Positions 1 through 10,226 of a stretch of DNA of 64,000 bases are shown here, piece after piece. Numbering within the stretch: the first letter of the stretch is position 1; the number at the start of each line of letters is the position of its first letter. A model generated the notes under the pieces. It worked only from the letters and a program-made list of their open reading frames with translations. It did not search any database and was not told where the DNA came from. The stretch is from Cordylochernes scorpioides (lineage: Eukaryota; Arthropoda; Arachnida; Pseudoscorpiones; Chernetidae). The translations under genes were made by a program, and so were the position numbers. The stretch covers positions 14,612,454 to 14,676,453 of the forward strand of contig CP092880.1 in assembly GCA_030710605.1 (NCBI GenBank). The letters are read 5' to 3'.

Positions 1-530
1 ACAAAAATAGACTTCATTGTCGAATAATGGGTCTACGACAAGTTTTTGGTAGATTGGTGAATTTATCTTGACATTTGGTTCCACTTTCTTTATTGGAAGC
101 TTCCCATTGTAGGGGAAAGCTACAACGATCATGAAGACCGTTGAGAATCCTTCCTTGTAACGCTTGACCCAGTTCTGAAAGGTACTCATTTGAGATTCAG
201 AGTAGTAAATTAAGCGTGTTTTTTGTTATTATCGAGATGAATCCATGCCTCTCGTCTAGTGTAACAACATTCTTCAATTTTTAAACTGCCAAGTACTCTT
301 CAATAACGGTCCTGCTGCAGGTCTTGCGTTCCTCGATATGGTGCGGCCTCTATGTATTTTTAAGCCGATTTTTTCCGGCAATACGGTTAACGGCAGAAAG
401 TGATGGCATATTAGTAATCACAGAAATGTTTCTTTGAGAAGTTGGATTCTCTTCGACAACCATTTCCTTTATTTTTCTTCCGGTTAAAGTTGAAGGTTTC
501 TTCAGGTACCTTTTTACAGAGAAAATTTTC
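1..530 (-). pseudogene. Tc1/mariner-like (IS630 superfamily) transposase remnant, cut by window start
   Basis: Read on the minus strand, about 410-520 encodes a helix-turn-helix-like stretch (GRKIKEMV ... SAVNRIAGKNRLK). About 252-272 gives NVVTLDE, matching the first catalytic Asp region of the family. About 1-190 gives a block with MIVVAFPYNGKLPIKKV and PLFDNEVYF, typical of the region leading to the second catalytic Asp. Frames change and stops interrupt the reading near 200 and 330, so it is dead. The rest lies left of the window. The exact subfamily is not resolvable here. Confidence 0.6.
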
Positions 531-741
531 GCTTAATTTCATAGATATTATAATTTTATTTTTCACCTTTATTATTTGACTGATTGTTCACTTAACAATA
601 TTCTTAACTTTCATGATTTTGATAATTTAGGTAAATATGTATTTCTCCTCGGAAAGACTAAAAACGTAATCTTTTATGAAATCTATTTTAATTTCGGGCA
701 TTTCGTTTATTAATCGTTTTTTTTTTAATGAAAATAAATAT

Positions 742-1226
742 TGTTACGAAAATTGGCCTGAAAAACAGTTACATCCTCCTCCAATAGATAACGCTTTAGA
801 CTATTTCTAGTCTGTGACTGGTGTGGGAGTCGCCTACTGCTGTGGTCCTGTTTCCTAGGGCTAATAAATGTAAATATCTGTTTATATTGAATCTAGGATG
901 TAAATTACTGTAAATAGCTGCTAGTTGATATTTGAGTTCTTATGTAATGTGCATTAAAGATAACAATGAACGAGGAATGTTAGCAGACTTGTTGCCGGTT
1001 GCTGTTGTGACTTTCTCTCCAACACGGCAGTAACTACTCTTCTGGTAAGTCTCTCGTGTCCCCCCAGCAGTGGTAAGGCCGAGAGATACTGCAAGAGGGA
1101 AAGAAGATCCACTTGAGTGGTGGTTCTCGGAAGTCTTTGGGCTGTCTGCAGGGTAGGGCTGTAGAGGTGATCCACGGTGGAGAAAGCGGCATCGTGGCGA
1201 TAAAACAAGAGGGGAAACACGCAACA
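742..1226. repeat. Probable solo LTR or LTR fragment
   Basis: The block starts TGTTACG directly after ATAT, the target of several LTR families in this window, and its right end is close to ...GCAACA. Its last 70 bp (about 1157-1228) resembles 43722-43788, which also ends ...GCGACA before ATAT. No internal coding region is attached. The right-hand target copy is not clean (ACAT rather than ATAT). The short open frames across it look incidental. Confidence 0.3.
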
Positions 1227-1239
1227 ACATCAATGTTTG

Positions 1240-2335
1240 TTTTTTCGAATAAATAAAACGTCGCTCGAATCGTGTGTTTCTTTTGCAAGCTACAGTATTG
1301 AAAAATCCTTCTTTTAAAAATGGAAAACCCTTTGTAATTATATATATAAGAAAAGAAAGTCAAAGTAAAAAGTATAAAATGATAATATTTAGGATTCCAA
1401 AACTTTTCTTCTATTTTAAAAAATAAAAATTATAGTTATAACAGGTTCACGCTAAGGCTTATGTATAAAATAGTATTTAAAAAGTATTAATAATAATTTA
1501 AAACAAAACTTCAATTATAAACCTACTTTCTCTTCACTTTGGTATATAAACATTCTGACACGCAAACAAACACGCACAAAGGGAAATCAAGTTAGAAAGT
1601 CAAGGAAAATATTTCCCAAATTTGACTAAAGATTCTATTTATAGAAAAAACTCTTGGGAATATTCAGAGAATAATTCAGGGAATTCTTTCTATTTGTTAA
1701 TGTCCCGGGGTGCTCCATGGGATTTATGAGGTCTCAAGACAAATCACCCACTCTGGGTCAATGGGACATCATTTATCATTGGCCCAACACTGGTCGATGC
1801 TGCTCCAACCCCATCAAATCCAATCTGGACAGAATTATTACACTTCCTAGATAAACCGATGTTTGACAAATTCGAAATATGACTTTACTCACTCTTGGAG
1901 TATATCAGAAGAAGCCCATTGCAAAACTTGTCAAAAAATGCTGGAATAGTTTCCCATTGATGAACCAGGCCCTTACAATGTAGAAAACAACACTGAGAAA
2001 CTCGCCTTGTAGAGCTTTAAGAAGCTGAACTCTCCAAAAATAAACTTAGACGTTGAGTTTTAAATGACTTGCAAAAAAGATATATTTATTCTAACAGCAA
2101 GTGGCGCGGTCTCCTCAAGCCACGAGTCACAAGCTCTTCTACCCTTTTAATGCTGTGTTTTCTTAACTTATTGAAATAGAGGAGAGGTTCAGATCATATA
2201 TAAAAGTAAATGCCTCACTATTTTCTCATTGAAGGATGGCCAGCAGGAAGTACTTTATTAGGAAAAGAAAATAGCGTGTTGAATTCTTTCATCTCTTGTT
2301 TATAGAATGTTGCCCTGTGTTCAAGCAACAAAAAT
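1240..2335. other. No recognisable feature
   Basis: AT-rich sequence with moderately GC-rich patches near 1700-2010 and 2100-2150. I see no long open frame, repeat boundary or RNA fold I can name. Confidence 0.5.
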
Positions 2336-2354
2336 CTAAGATAAAAGTATCTTT

Positions 2355-2560
2355 CTATGTGTCTACCCTTCAGTGTAGTATATAAAAGCAGAATGATCTA
2401 ATACAGTAATCAGAGCTCTAAGGAAGCGGTCTGGTAGATTAAATTAGCGAAACCGCTGGGAGGGTTCACCACTGATGAGCTAAGCTCTCTCAATAATTTT
2501 TCATCGCAGTAAGGACAAGATAAGTTTGATTTTTTTGTAAAAAGAAACATTCGCGTTTTA
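2355..2560 (+). repeat. Family A repeat, copy A1 (intact scrambled hammerhead-like core)
   Basis: Member of a dispersed repeat of about 250 nt with eight copies in this window. Hairpin 1 pairs AGCGGT (2425-2430) with ACCGCT (2452-2457). Hairpin 2 pairs GGGAGGG (2458-2464) with CTCTCTC (2485-2491). The two loops can also pair with each other: TGGT (2432-2435) with ACCA (2468-2471), and TTAGC (2444-2448) with GCTAA (2479-2483). The loops contain GAAA (2449-2452) and CTGATGA (2472-2478), the two hammerhead core motifs, and a UC (2430-2431) at the cleavage position. The order of the three core strands is not that of a normal hammerhead. Confidence 0.7.
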
Positions 2561-2645
2561 ATGTCTTCATTCGGTATAAGAGAGGAGTAGTTAACAAATT
2601 CCAGATTTAAGACCGGTAACCTCAGGTTTATTTTTATTGGAAATA

Positions 2646-3670
2646 CTAGCCGAATGACCCGGACAACACCCGGGTTTTATCCGAGTGCGTATATATATTT
2701 TTAAAAGTTTTTATTAAAATACTATTCGTTGCAATTATAAATTGGCGCTGTGGATGTCATTCTTGTGTCCCGCTCCCCACTGTACATATCCAGCCTGAAC
2801 TACACCGTCTTGTAGGCCGCTCTGATATCAGGCTCTCCTGTCCAGGTCTTGCAGGATCATCCACATGCCCAGAGACAACTTGCCACGTCTTTAACTCGCA
2901 GCAGATGTGACCAGCTGTCCTTGTCGTACCTTACACACCAATCCCGGTCGCGCCGTGGGGGGAGGAGGGGGATGATCATCATGAATTTCGAACCTAATGT
3001 GATTTAATATTTAACAACTGATAAGCAATTTTTATAAGTGTTTGCTATATTTTTACCTCTTCGTTAAATATGATTGTCCCCCGCCTCTTACTCAATGACA
3101 CACATAAGATCGAATATTTTATTTATTCCTTTTTAGAGCATTTAATTAAACGATTTTTTGAAGATATTTTTATTTATTAATCATTTAGTTAGTTTTAGTC
3201 ATGAATTTACAAAACTTAGAATCAAAAGTTCACTAGGGATCAAACCGTAAATATACGGACGGATGCAGCTCGCAGCGGATTGGTCAATTTCTTGTAAGAA
3301 ACGTAACATAAGACTTGAAAAGAAATATAGAAATTAGTTCATTTCTGGCCATTCCGACTACCCAGAAGTCTGAAAACTTGTACACTTGTATTGTTCATTG
3401 GACTGAGTCAATATTGAAAATTTCATACTTCTATGTAATCAGGAAGCATATAAAAATTGAATTTAAAATTAGAAAGAAAATTTGAAAATTTGTGTCCGTT
3501 CCTGGTCATTCTGACAACCACGAAGTCTGAAAATTTGTGAACTTGCATTGTCATCAGGTTCTAATAAGTGTACAAATTTGAGATTTCTGCGTGCTCTAGA
3601 AGTATATTAAAAATCGATTACAAGATTTTTGGATAGACAGACATGGAGGCAAGTTAAATAAAAGCTTTTA
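2646..3670 (-). mobile_element. Helitron (non-autonomous), 3' end and internal repeats
   Basis: Read on the minus strand it ends with a GC-rich hairpin, then TCATTCGG and CTAG next to a T. This is the Helitron 3' signature and matches three other ends in the window (17196, 30962, 41775). The left part of the body (3340-3600) holds two diverged direct repeats beginning near 3345 and 3497, each containing GAAGTCTGAAAA. A related sequence occurs at 42100-42260. The 5' TC end was not found, so the right limit is a guess. No Rep/helicase coding is visible. Confidence 0.5.
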
Positions 3671-3810
3671 AAAAGAAGCCGAAACTACTACTCAGGTCTT
3701 CATCTGAAGAGGCCCTCCTGAGTACCATCCTCTTTCCATTTGGTCTAACCTTTATGTTTGTTGAAAACCTGTCAACTATTTTAGACTCAAAGAACTTCTC
3801 ATTCTTGAAG
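3640..3810 (-). pseudogene. Conserved coding-like module, unknown protein, copy 1
   Basis: The minus strand reads ...FSTNIKVRPNGKRMVLRRA then SSDEDLS. The last 20 or so residues are identical to an open frame at 56576-56645 on the plus strand. Across those codons the two copies differ at two sites and both differences are synonymous (AGA/AGG, CGG/AGG). The flanks differ, so this is a shared module and not one long repeat. I do not recognise the family. Confidence 0.4.
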
Positions 3811-4396
3811 GGTTGTACGGACTATACTGATATACATACTGAAATACCTGGTATTATTCCAATAGCAAATGAAAAAGTATTTAAAACGACAAAGCACAAA
3901 TCTTAAATACCTCTCATTAAAGTGTTACTTTAAAATCCTTAAAAATTCAATAACAGCAGAACTATATCTACTCACAAATACTCCTCTGGTAATTAAAAGA
4001 CTTTTTGAGCAACTGAGACTCCTATGGGTGTTATTTCCATAAAATTCGTTCAAAACGCTGTAAGACTGATTGTCCTTTAACCTTTGATCTATGTAAAAGC
4101 AGATACAAGATAAAATCATGCATATAATATTTGGTTGCTTTTGCTTGGAGAAACGGAGAAAAAACTTTTGGGTGACTTATCTTTGTCTCTATCCGATAGT
4201 AAAAAGATTTTGATGAATAAAATGATTTTTGATCAAGGTCTTCTCTTTGGTTTATATAAATTCTACAAGACCGCAGTCACTGTTCGGAGGAGATTAATTG
4301 AATCGTCGAATGTCGTGGTCCATTTGGATGAGGAAAGTGAAGACTAGAACGTGGCTGATTCCACACTCGTCTTTTCAGTGATACGCTAACCCTATG

Positions 4397-4582
4397 TGTT
4401 GTGTTGTTTATCTTTTATAAACTACAACTTATATATTTATTATTTAATTATAATTATTTATTTATCACACACATTTAAATTTAGTAAAGATTAATTATAT
4501 ATTTACAAAACACAGTCAGTGTATTGTTCTTCATTCCATTTTCTTATATTCACATCACTTATATATTTCACACTATTCTACA
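4397..4582 (-). repeat. 3' LTR of the gypsy element
   Basis: 186-bp direct repeat of 8769-8954. The target duplication CTATG lies immediately outside, at 4392-4396. Confidence 0.95.
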
Positions 4583-4595
4583 TATTCCTTCCTTG
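4583..4595 (-). promoter_or_regulatory. Polypurine tract
   Basis: The coding strand reads AAGGAAGGAATA directly before the 3' LTR start TGTAGAA. This is the usual plus-strand primer position. Confidence 0.7.
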
Positions 4596-4600
4596 TTTAG

Positions 4601-5404
4601 TTAGTATCTAATCATGTCCTTAAATCTAGAAGGAACATGTATTTGTCTTCCACTTCTAGTGATGACAGTCTTGTTTTCATTCTCATTAGGTGATTCATTT
4701 AGGTATAAACAGTCCATATCAGATATAGCAATCTGCTCTTCTGGTACAATATCTTCTAAGGTTGCTTCTTGTTCTGGTAGATACCTTGAAGTACTAGGAA
4801 GTTCCATTCTAATTTCTGGAGTCTTAATCAAAGTGGTATTCAAATCAATTCCTTTGTTAAAATCTTGTAAGACATTGGCATGTCTTAAATGCTTTGCATT
4901 CCTAATGATAAAGCTACCTGTCTCAGTATTGACTAACTTGAATGAATTTGGAGATATAGTCTCTAGAATGATAAATCTTTGGTTGTCATAATTTGGTGTC
5001 AACTTGCTTTTCATTTCAGTGTTTGCGACATAAACAATATTACCTTTCTTGAAGTCATGAGGCAAGGCCTTATTTTTGCTATCAGCATATTTCTTCATTC
5101 TTTCTTTATAGGCTTGATTATGCTCCATCACTTCTTTATCCATAAGAGAATCATTGTCATTTATATCATTGAGCTTATTTCTAATTTCCCTGGAAAAAAG
5201 CAATAATGCTGGTGTTTTCCCAGTAGAAGGGTGTGGAGTCGACCTGTATGCCATTAGAACACATTGAAGTTCTTCTTTCCAATCCTTTCCTTGCAATTTT
5301 ACTGAAATAAGTTGCTTTTTTAAATATCTGTGGAAACGTTCAATTTTTCCATTGCTTTTAGGATAATATGGTGACACTCTTATATGTTTTATACCTGATT
5401 TCAT
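4601..5404 (-). CDS. pol: Integrase C-terminal part (gypsy), separated by frameshift
   Basis: 267 residues. It begins MKSGIKHIRVSPYYPKSNG and continues KIERFHRYLKK, supplying the third catalytic Glu (about residue 22) missing from the upstream frame. The tail contains the basic integrase C-terminal domain (FKKGNIVYVANTEMK) and an acidic end. Overlap with the upstream frame (5358-5404) marks the second homopolymer frameshift. The ATG is internal and probably not a real start. Confidence 0.9.
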   Translation of the reverse strand: MKSGIKHIRVSPYYPKSNGKIERFHRYLKKQLISVKLQGKDWKEELQCVLMAYRSTPHPSTGKTPALLLFSREIRNKLNDINDNDSLMDKEVMEHNQAYKERMKKYADSKNKALPHDFKKGNIVYVANTEMKSKLTPNYDNQRFIILETISPNSFKLVNTETGSFIIRNAKHLRHANVLQDFNKGIDLNTTLIKTPEIRMELPSTSRYLPEQEATLEDIVPEEQIAISDMDCLYLNESPNENENKTVITRSGRQIHVPSRFKDMIRY

Positions 5405-8321
5405 AAAAAAATTGCTCAGTATCTTTGCTTACAAATTGAAGACCATTATCTGAAACTATTTCAATGGGAAATCCATATCTTGCAAAAATTTCTTTTAATT
5501 TTGAAATTATAGTTTTCGAAGAAATATCATTTATTATAATCGCTTCCGGGAACGATGAATAATAATCAATAAGTGTCAAAATATATTTTGAATCAATTGG
5601 TCCAACTAAGTCTACTCCTACTTTATACCATGGTCTAGGAGGTATTGGTATGGTTGTTAAAGGTTGGTCATGCCTTAAAGGTTGATTGACTTCACAAATG
5701 TAACAATTCTTTATACGTCTTTCTATATCTTTGTCCATATTGGGCCAATAGTATTTTTCTCTTAAAATTTGTTTAGTTCTAGCAATCCCTTGATGAGTTT
5801 CATGAGCTAAGTCTAAAATATTTCTTCTAAGATCTGTTGGTATAACAATTCTCTTTCCTTTTAAAATGAGATTATCATAAACTGAAAGTTCTTCCTTAAA
5901 TTTGTGCAAACTTTTAAGTTCATCATCATCAATTTGATATGGCAAATTTCCAGTTTGAATTATTTTAGTTAGAAATTTGAAAAATGGATCTGCTTCACTT
6001 TGCTTCTTGATATCATTGAGGGAAATTGCCTTCATTTCTTCTGAAAATATGGAAAGTACTTTTTCCACATAATCATCAACAATATTTTCACATGAAATAT
6101 TTGTTAAAGGTTTTCTTGAAAATATATCTGCAATATTTTGTTTGCCCTTAAGATACTCTATTTCATAATCATAAGGTTGAAGTCTCCAACTAAGTCTTTC
6201 AATTCTTGGTGGCAAGACTGTTGCCTTCTTGGGATTAAGCATATAAATCAATGGTTTATGATCTGTCTTAAGTACAAATTTATTTCCCCATAAATAGTCA
6301 TTGAAATGCTCAACAGCCCACACACACCCAAGAGCTTCTTTCTCTATTTGTGAGTATCTTCTCTCAACATTAGTCAATGATCTACTTGCATAGGCCACTG
6401 GCTTTTTGCTTCCATCATTTTTTCTTTGTAGTAAAACAGCTCCTAAACCTACAGGACTAGCATCAGAAATTACTTCGGTAGGTGCATTCATGTCAAAATA
6501 GGCTAAACATGGATTTTTTGTAAGAGCTTCTTTCAATTTTCTGAATGAGTCCTCTTCTTTCTTGCTCCACTTCCATTTTATGTCCTTTCTTGTCAAATTA
6601 TTAAGTGGTTCGGCTAACTTTGAAAAGTCTGGAATGAATTTTCTTAAAAATCCGCATGTACCTAAAAATGATTTTAGAGAATCTACATTTTCAGGTTTTG
6701 AAAAACTTAGAACACTTTCTATTTTCTTTGGATCAGGTCTAATTCCATCTTTACTAACAATATGGCCTAATATTTCCAATTCATTTAGAGCAAATTTACA
6801 TTTACCTTTGTTTAGTTTGAGTCCAACCTGTTGAAATCTTTCAAATACTTTTTTCAGTCTTTGATCCAATTGTTCTATAGATTGCGCATATACAATCACA
6901 TCGTCTATGTAGCATAACACTCCTTCTAAATGAGACAATATTGAGTTCATAGCTTTTTGAAAAGCTTCAGGTGCGCTGCAAAGTCCAAAAGGAATTTTGC
7001 AAAATCTGTAGCATCCTCTGGGTGTAATAAAGGTGGTCAATGGCCTGGACTTTTCATCAAGTTCAATTTGCCAAAAGCCTTTCTTTGCATCAAGTTTAGC
7101 AAAAACTTTTGCTCCCTGCAATGCTTGCAATATATTGTCAACTGTTGGTATAGGATATCTCTCTCTAACTATGGCTTTATTCACTTCTCTCAGATCAACA
7201 CATAGTCTGATTTCTTCAGTACCCTTTTTTGGAACTGCCACAATGTTTGAGATCCATTCAGAAGCTTCATGGACTTCCTCAATAATGCCATCTTCTATAA
7301 TTTTGTCTAGCTCTTGATTGATGGCTTCTACCATTTTATATGGAAAATGTCTGCATCTCTGAGCTACAGGAGTAACATTTTCTTTTAGAGTTATTTTTTG
7401 ACTATAACCCTTCACATTTCCTTGACCTTGAAAAAGGTTCATGTTTTCTTGTATCAAATTATATATATCCTTCGGAATAACTTCCTGTTGAATATTCCTT
7501 ATTTTTGTTCCACGCTTTATAATTTCTAATTCGAAACTTGCTTTCTTTCCTAAAAGAGGTTCTGCTTTACCTTCAATCACAAAAATCTGTTCCTTTATAG
7601 ACCTTTCACCCCATGAAATATCTGCAAAGAAATATCCACAACATGGAAGAGGTGAAGTTTGTCCATAGGCATAAAATTTCCTTTCTGTACCATTTAAAGT
7701 TGGCATTTGAGATTTAGGAAAAATATTTTTCAAATTTTCAAGTCCTATGAATGTTGTATCACTACCTGTATCAATAGTCATTGTTATTTCCTTTCCATCT
7801 ATATAGATATTTTCTTTGTTATCAGAGCCTAAAAAGAAAGTGTATTCATCTGAGTCTTCATTATTTTCTGAAATATTTTGAATATTTCTTTTCTTTCCTT
7901 CAATATTTTTATATTTATTTTTATTTCTACAAACTCTATTAAGATGACCCATCTTGTTACAAAATGTGCATTTCATATTTCTAGCTCCACATTTATATGG
8001 AGGATGTGTAGTTAAGCCACATCTATAGCATTCTTCCAAATTAGGTGCACTTACCTTGGAGGTGCTTCCTTTTTGATGGTACACATTATGAGCTTTTTGT
8101 CCTTTAACAGTTGATTCATTAGCTGCTTGGAAATTATTTTTATAGTTTACTCTATTTATTGAGGTCATATCTTCATTTGTCAATACTCTAAATTCTTCTT
8201 TGGCTGTTTCAAACATTCTTGATATCTCAATTGTTCTTTGAAGATTCAAATTATCTTGTTGCAACAACTTTTCTTTTAATTGCCTATTATAGCATTTTTC
8301 TATTATCTGATCTCTGATCAT
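5358..8321 (-). CDS. pol: Gag-Pol: nucleocapsid, protease, RT, RNase H, integrase (C-terminus frameshifted)
   Basis: 987 residues in this frame, starting downstream of the gag frameshift. Two zinc knuckles lie at about 98-131 (CYRCG..., CTFCNKMGHLNRVC). Protease has DTGS at 184-187. RT spans about 320-560 with LDAKKGFWQIEL and YIDD at 471-474. RNase H is at about 615-735 (ISDASPVGLGA, TDHKPL). Integrase has an HHCC zinc site (H840, H843, C873, C876) and the first two catalytic Asp (D904 in VGVDLVGP, D958 in VSDNG). The frame is lost just after residue 970 at seven A (plus strand 5405-5411). With six it joins the next open frame. The polyprotein makes, processes and integrates the element's cDNA. 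Confidence 0.95.
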   Translation of the reverse strand: MIRDQIIEKCYNRQLKEKLLQQDNLNLQRTIEISRMFETAKEEFRVLTNEDMTSINRVNYKNNFQAANESTVKGQKAHNVYHQKGSTSKVSAPNLEECYRCGLTTHPPYKCGARNMKCTFCNKMGHLNRVCRNKNKYKNIEGKKRNIQNISENNEDSDEYTFFLGSDNKENIYIDGKEITMTIDTGSDTTFIGLENLKNIFPKSQMPTLNGTERKFYAYGQTSPLPCCGYFFADISWGERSIKEQIFVIEGKAEPLLGKKASFELEIIKRGTKIRNIQQEVIPKDIYNLIQENMNLFQGQGNVKGYSQKITLKENVTPVAQRCRHFPYKMVEAINQELDKIIEDGIIEEVHEASEWISNIVAVPKKGTEEIRLCVDLREVNKAIVRERYPIPTVDNILQALQGAKVFAKLDAKKGFWQIELDEKSRPLTTFITPRGCYRFCKIPFGLCSAPEAFQKAMNSILSHLEGVLCYIDDVIVYAQSIEQLDQRLKKVFERFQQVGLKLNKGKCKFALNELEILGHIVSKDGIRPDPKKIESVLSFSKPENVDSLKSFLGTCGFLRKFIPDFSKLAEPLNNLTRKDIKWKWSKKEEDSFRKLKEALTKNPCLAYFDMNAPTEVISDASPVGLGAVLLQRKNDGSKKPVAYASRSLTNVERRYSQIEKEALGCVWAVEHFNDYLWGNKFVLKTDHKPLIYMLNPKKATVLPPRIERLSWRLQPYDYEIEYLKGKQNIADIFSRKPLTNISCENIVDDYVEKVLSIFSEEMKAISLNDIKKQSEADPFFKFLTKIIQTGNLPYQIDDDELKSLHKFKEELSVYDNLILKGKRIVIPTDLRRNILDLAHETHQGIARTKQILREKYYWPNMDKDIERRIKNCYICEVNQPLRHDQPLTTIPIPPRPWYKVGVDLVGPIDSKYILTLIDYYSSFPEAIIINDISSKTIISKLKEIFARYGFPIEIVSDNGLQFVSKDTEQFFYEIRYKTYKSVTILS

Positions 8322-8365
8322 GTCTTCTTCTAAATTTCCAAATTCACAGGATTTGACTAATTCTC

Positions 8366-8710
8366 TTAGGGCAATGACATATGAATCAATTTTTTCATCT
8401 GTATTTTGTTTTCTTTGCCTAAATTTAAATCGTTCTGATACAATATTTTTTTTTGTGGTGTGAAATATTTAGTTAAAGCTTCTTTTGCTTTTTCATAAGT
8501 ATCTTTTTCTTCTGGCAAATTAAAGAAAATTCTTTGGACTTGTGGTCCAAGGCAATGCAAAAGTGTTGCCCTTTTAACGTCATCTTTCTTTGTTGAAACA
8601 CCGCTTGCTAATTCATAAATTAAATATGAATTCATCCAATGTTTGTACTCGGAATACAAATCTGTAGCATTAAGGTTCAACGGTAATGGAGACGTCAAAT
8701 TATTTGCCAT
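8366..8710 (-). CDS. gag: Gag N-terminal part (gypsy), frameshifted into pol
   Basis: Starts MANNLTSPLPLNLN close to the primer site. Residues 20-85 (KHWMNSYLIYELASG ... LHCLGPQVQRIF) match the capsid-type N-terminal region of Mag-like gypsy Gag proteins. After FTPQ the frame is lost at a run of nine T on the plus strand (8446-8454). With eight, translation continues as NIVSERFKFRQRKQ and joins the next open frame. The Gag-Pol polyprotein is therefore one frame with a 1-nt homopolymer indel. Confidence 0.85.
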   Translation of the reverse strand: MANNLTSPLPLNLNATDLYSEYKHWMNSYLIYELASGVSTKKDDVKRATLLHCLGPQVQRIFFNLPEEKDTYEKAKEALTKYFTPQKKILYQNDLNLGKENKIQMKKLIHMSLP

Positions 8711-8750
8711 CTTCTGTTACGCTTATTTAATTATTATTATTATTTTTTTT

Positions 8751-8764
8751 AATCCTCGTCGCCA
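8751..8764 (-). promoter_or_regulatory. tRNA primer binding site
   Basis: Four bases inside the 5' LTR the coding strand reads TGGCGACGAGGATT. Its TGG start complements a tRNA 3' CCA end, as expected for minus-strand cDNA priming. The tRNA was not identified. Confidence 0.7.
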
Positions 8765-8768
8765 AATA

Positions 8769-8954
8769 TGTTGTGTTGTTTATCTTTTATAAACTACAAC
8801 TTATATATTTATTATTTAATTATAATTATTTATTTATCACACACATTTAAATTTAGTAAAGATTAATTATATATTTACAAAACACAGTCAGTGTATTGTT
8901 CTTCATTCCATTTTCTTATATTCACATCACTTATATATTTCACACTATTCTACA
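8769..8954 (-). repeat. 5' LTR of the gypsy element
   Basis: 186 bp, TG...CA termini on the minus strand, very AT-rich. It appears identical to the LTR at 4397-4582. It is the upstream LTR because coding runs leftward. Confidence 0.95.
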
Positions 8955-8959
8955 CTATG

Positions 8960-10080
8960 CACGGTGGATTCTGTGGTCACTAAACATGCGTCGGATCTGG
9001 AGGCTGTTGAGTTCTGCGCTGTCTGGAGTATAGGAGATCCATCTATGCTTCCTTTCTTCCTGTGGTAAATCTGTATAAGACCGGTGGTCTTGATAAAGCT
9101 CTATGTGTATGTATTAACCCCATTGTCAGACATCTTTATATTGGTCAATATTAGAATCCCTACTATCGTTTGATATCGAAGTCGTATTTACTCGGATTAA
9201 TTCTAAATATTACTTACCAAAATCTAAATTTCTATAAATGCCTCTTAAATTTTATGTAAAGGCATATATTAAAAAAAGTTGTTATTAAATGTTACAGTTA
9301 AAAATAAAACATTTTATATTTATATTTAAAAGAAGCATTCATATAAAATGTATAAATTCAAAAATGTCTTAAATATATGTTATTTATAATAGAAAATGTA
9401 TATATATTATAAATGCAATTTGTAAAAAAATATAATCTACAGGGTCTTATTCCTCATCTCAACAGTCTCTGTGTGTTACACAGACTGTATCAAGTTACTT
9501 CGAAAGGAATCATTAAGGTAGAAAATGTTATTTTTTATTGGAAAGAGAATATTATTTAATATTTTTTCCTGAAAGAAACAGACGAAGACACCAAAAAGGA
9601 ATAGTTCTCTCTAGAAGTGTTGATAGCAGCCGAAGTTGTTATCGCGAGAAGTGGCTCCAACAATGATTGGATGTCTGAAATATGTGGCCACAGAAATGGC
9701 TGAGTCTATCGTGTAATCTTTGAAAAAGGCTTAGCCTCTGCCCTTTTCTATTGATCAGATGGCGTGGGTCTTGTACCAGCTGGGAATGGTGAAAGGAGAT
9801 TTTTTTATCTTAGAGAATTTGTTGTTAAAAGATAACTAGACATTTATAAAATGATGCATTTCTAACTTAATATAATTTCTCTTATTATTTTATAGAACAC
9901 AAACCTTAAACGACGACCGATCTGTTAAACAAGTACCTCTCGGAGAGACTACCTTTGTAAAATCATAAAGGGCTTGATTTAATCCAACCTCTAATGAACG
10001 GCCACTTCCTCTTAAGAAAAAGGAGCATTCATTCTTTAGATCCAGGGTCTCTGATAGGTTCATATGAATGTAGGAGTATA
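8960..10080. other. No recognisable feature
   Basis: Flank of the gypsy insertion. AT-rich, with GC-richer patches at 8960-9110 and 9590-9800. No convincing open frame or named repeat. Confidence 0.5.
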
Positions 10081-10082
10081 TA

Positions 10083-10226
10083 CAGTTAAACCTGTCTATA
10101 GCGCCCCCTCTTGGGACTCACCAAAATAGGGTGCTATAGAGAGGAGGTGCTATAGACAGGTCACTTTTAATGTAAAATGTTTACATTTTAATGTTCAAAT
10201 TCGGGCGCTATAGACAGGTTTAACTG
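10083..10226. mobile_element. pogo/Tigger-like MITE
   Basis: 144 bp with 24-bp perfect terminal inverted repeats starting CAGTTAAACCTGTCTATAGC (10083-10106 and 10203-10226). The CAGT start is typical of pogo-type elements. A TA precedes the left end; the right flank reads AA, so the TA duplication is imperfect. A second, shorter internal copy of the terminal motif lies at 10129-10163. No coding capacity. Confidence 0.75.

Larger units (their letters stand above)
4397..8954 (-). mobile_element. Complete Ty3/gypsy LTR retrotransposon
   Basis: Two 186-bp LTRs (4397-4582 and 8769-8954) appear identical base for base, begin TGTAGAA and end CAACA on the coding strand. They are flanked by the 5-bp duplication CTATG (4392-4396 and 8955-8959). 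Domain order is Gag, CCHC knuckles, protease, RT, RNase H, integrase, which places it in Ty3/gypsy (Metaviridae). Gag style and short length suggest a Mag/SURL-like lineage. No envelope-like frame is present. Identical LTRs imply a recent insertion, yet the frame is broken at two homopolymers. Confidence 0.95.

Noticed and set aside
2458-2491. GGGAGGG and CCAAGCCC-like motifs in family A suggest a twister ribozyme
   Set aside because: Twister needs these in a different cyclic order with a conserved UAA internal loop. The hammerhead assignment explains more of the conserved bases.
4135-4347. 70-residue frame next to the gypsy 3' LTR
   Set aside because: No domain, no continuation on the far side of the insertion. 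Probably chance.
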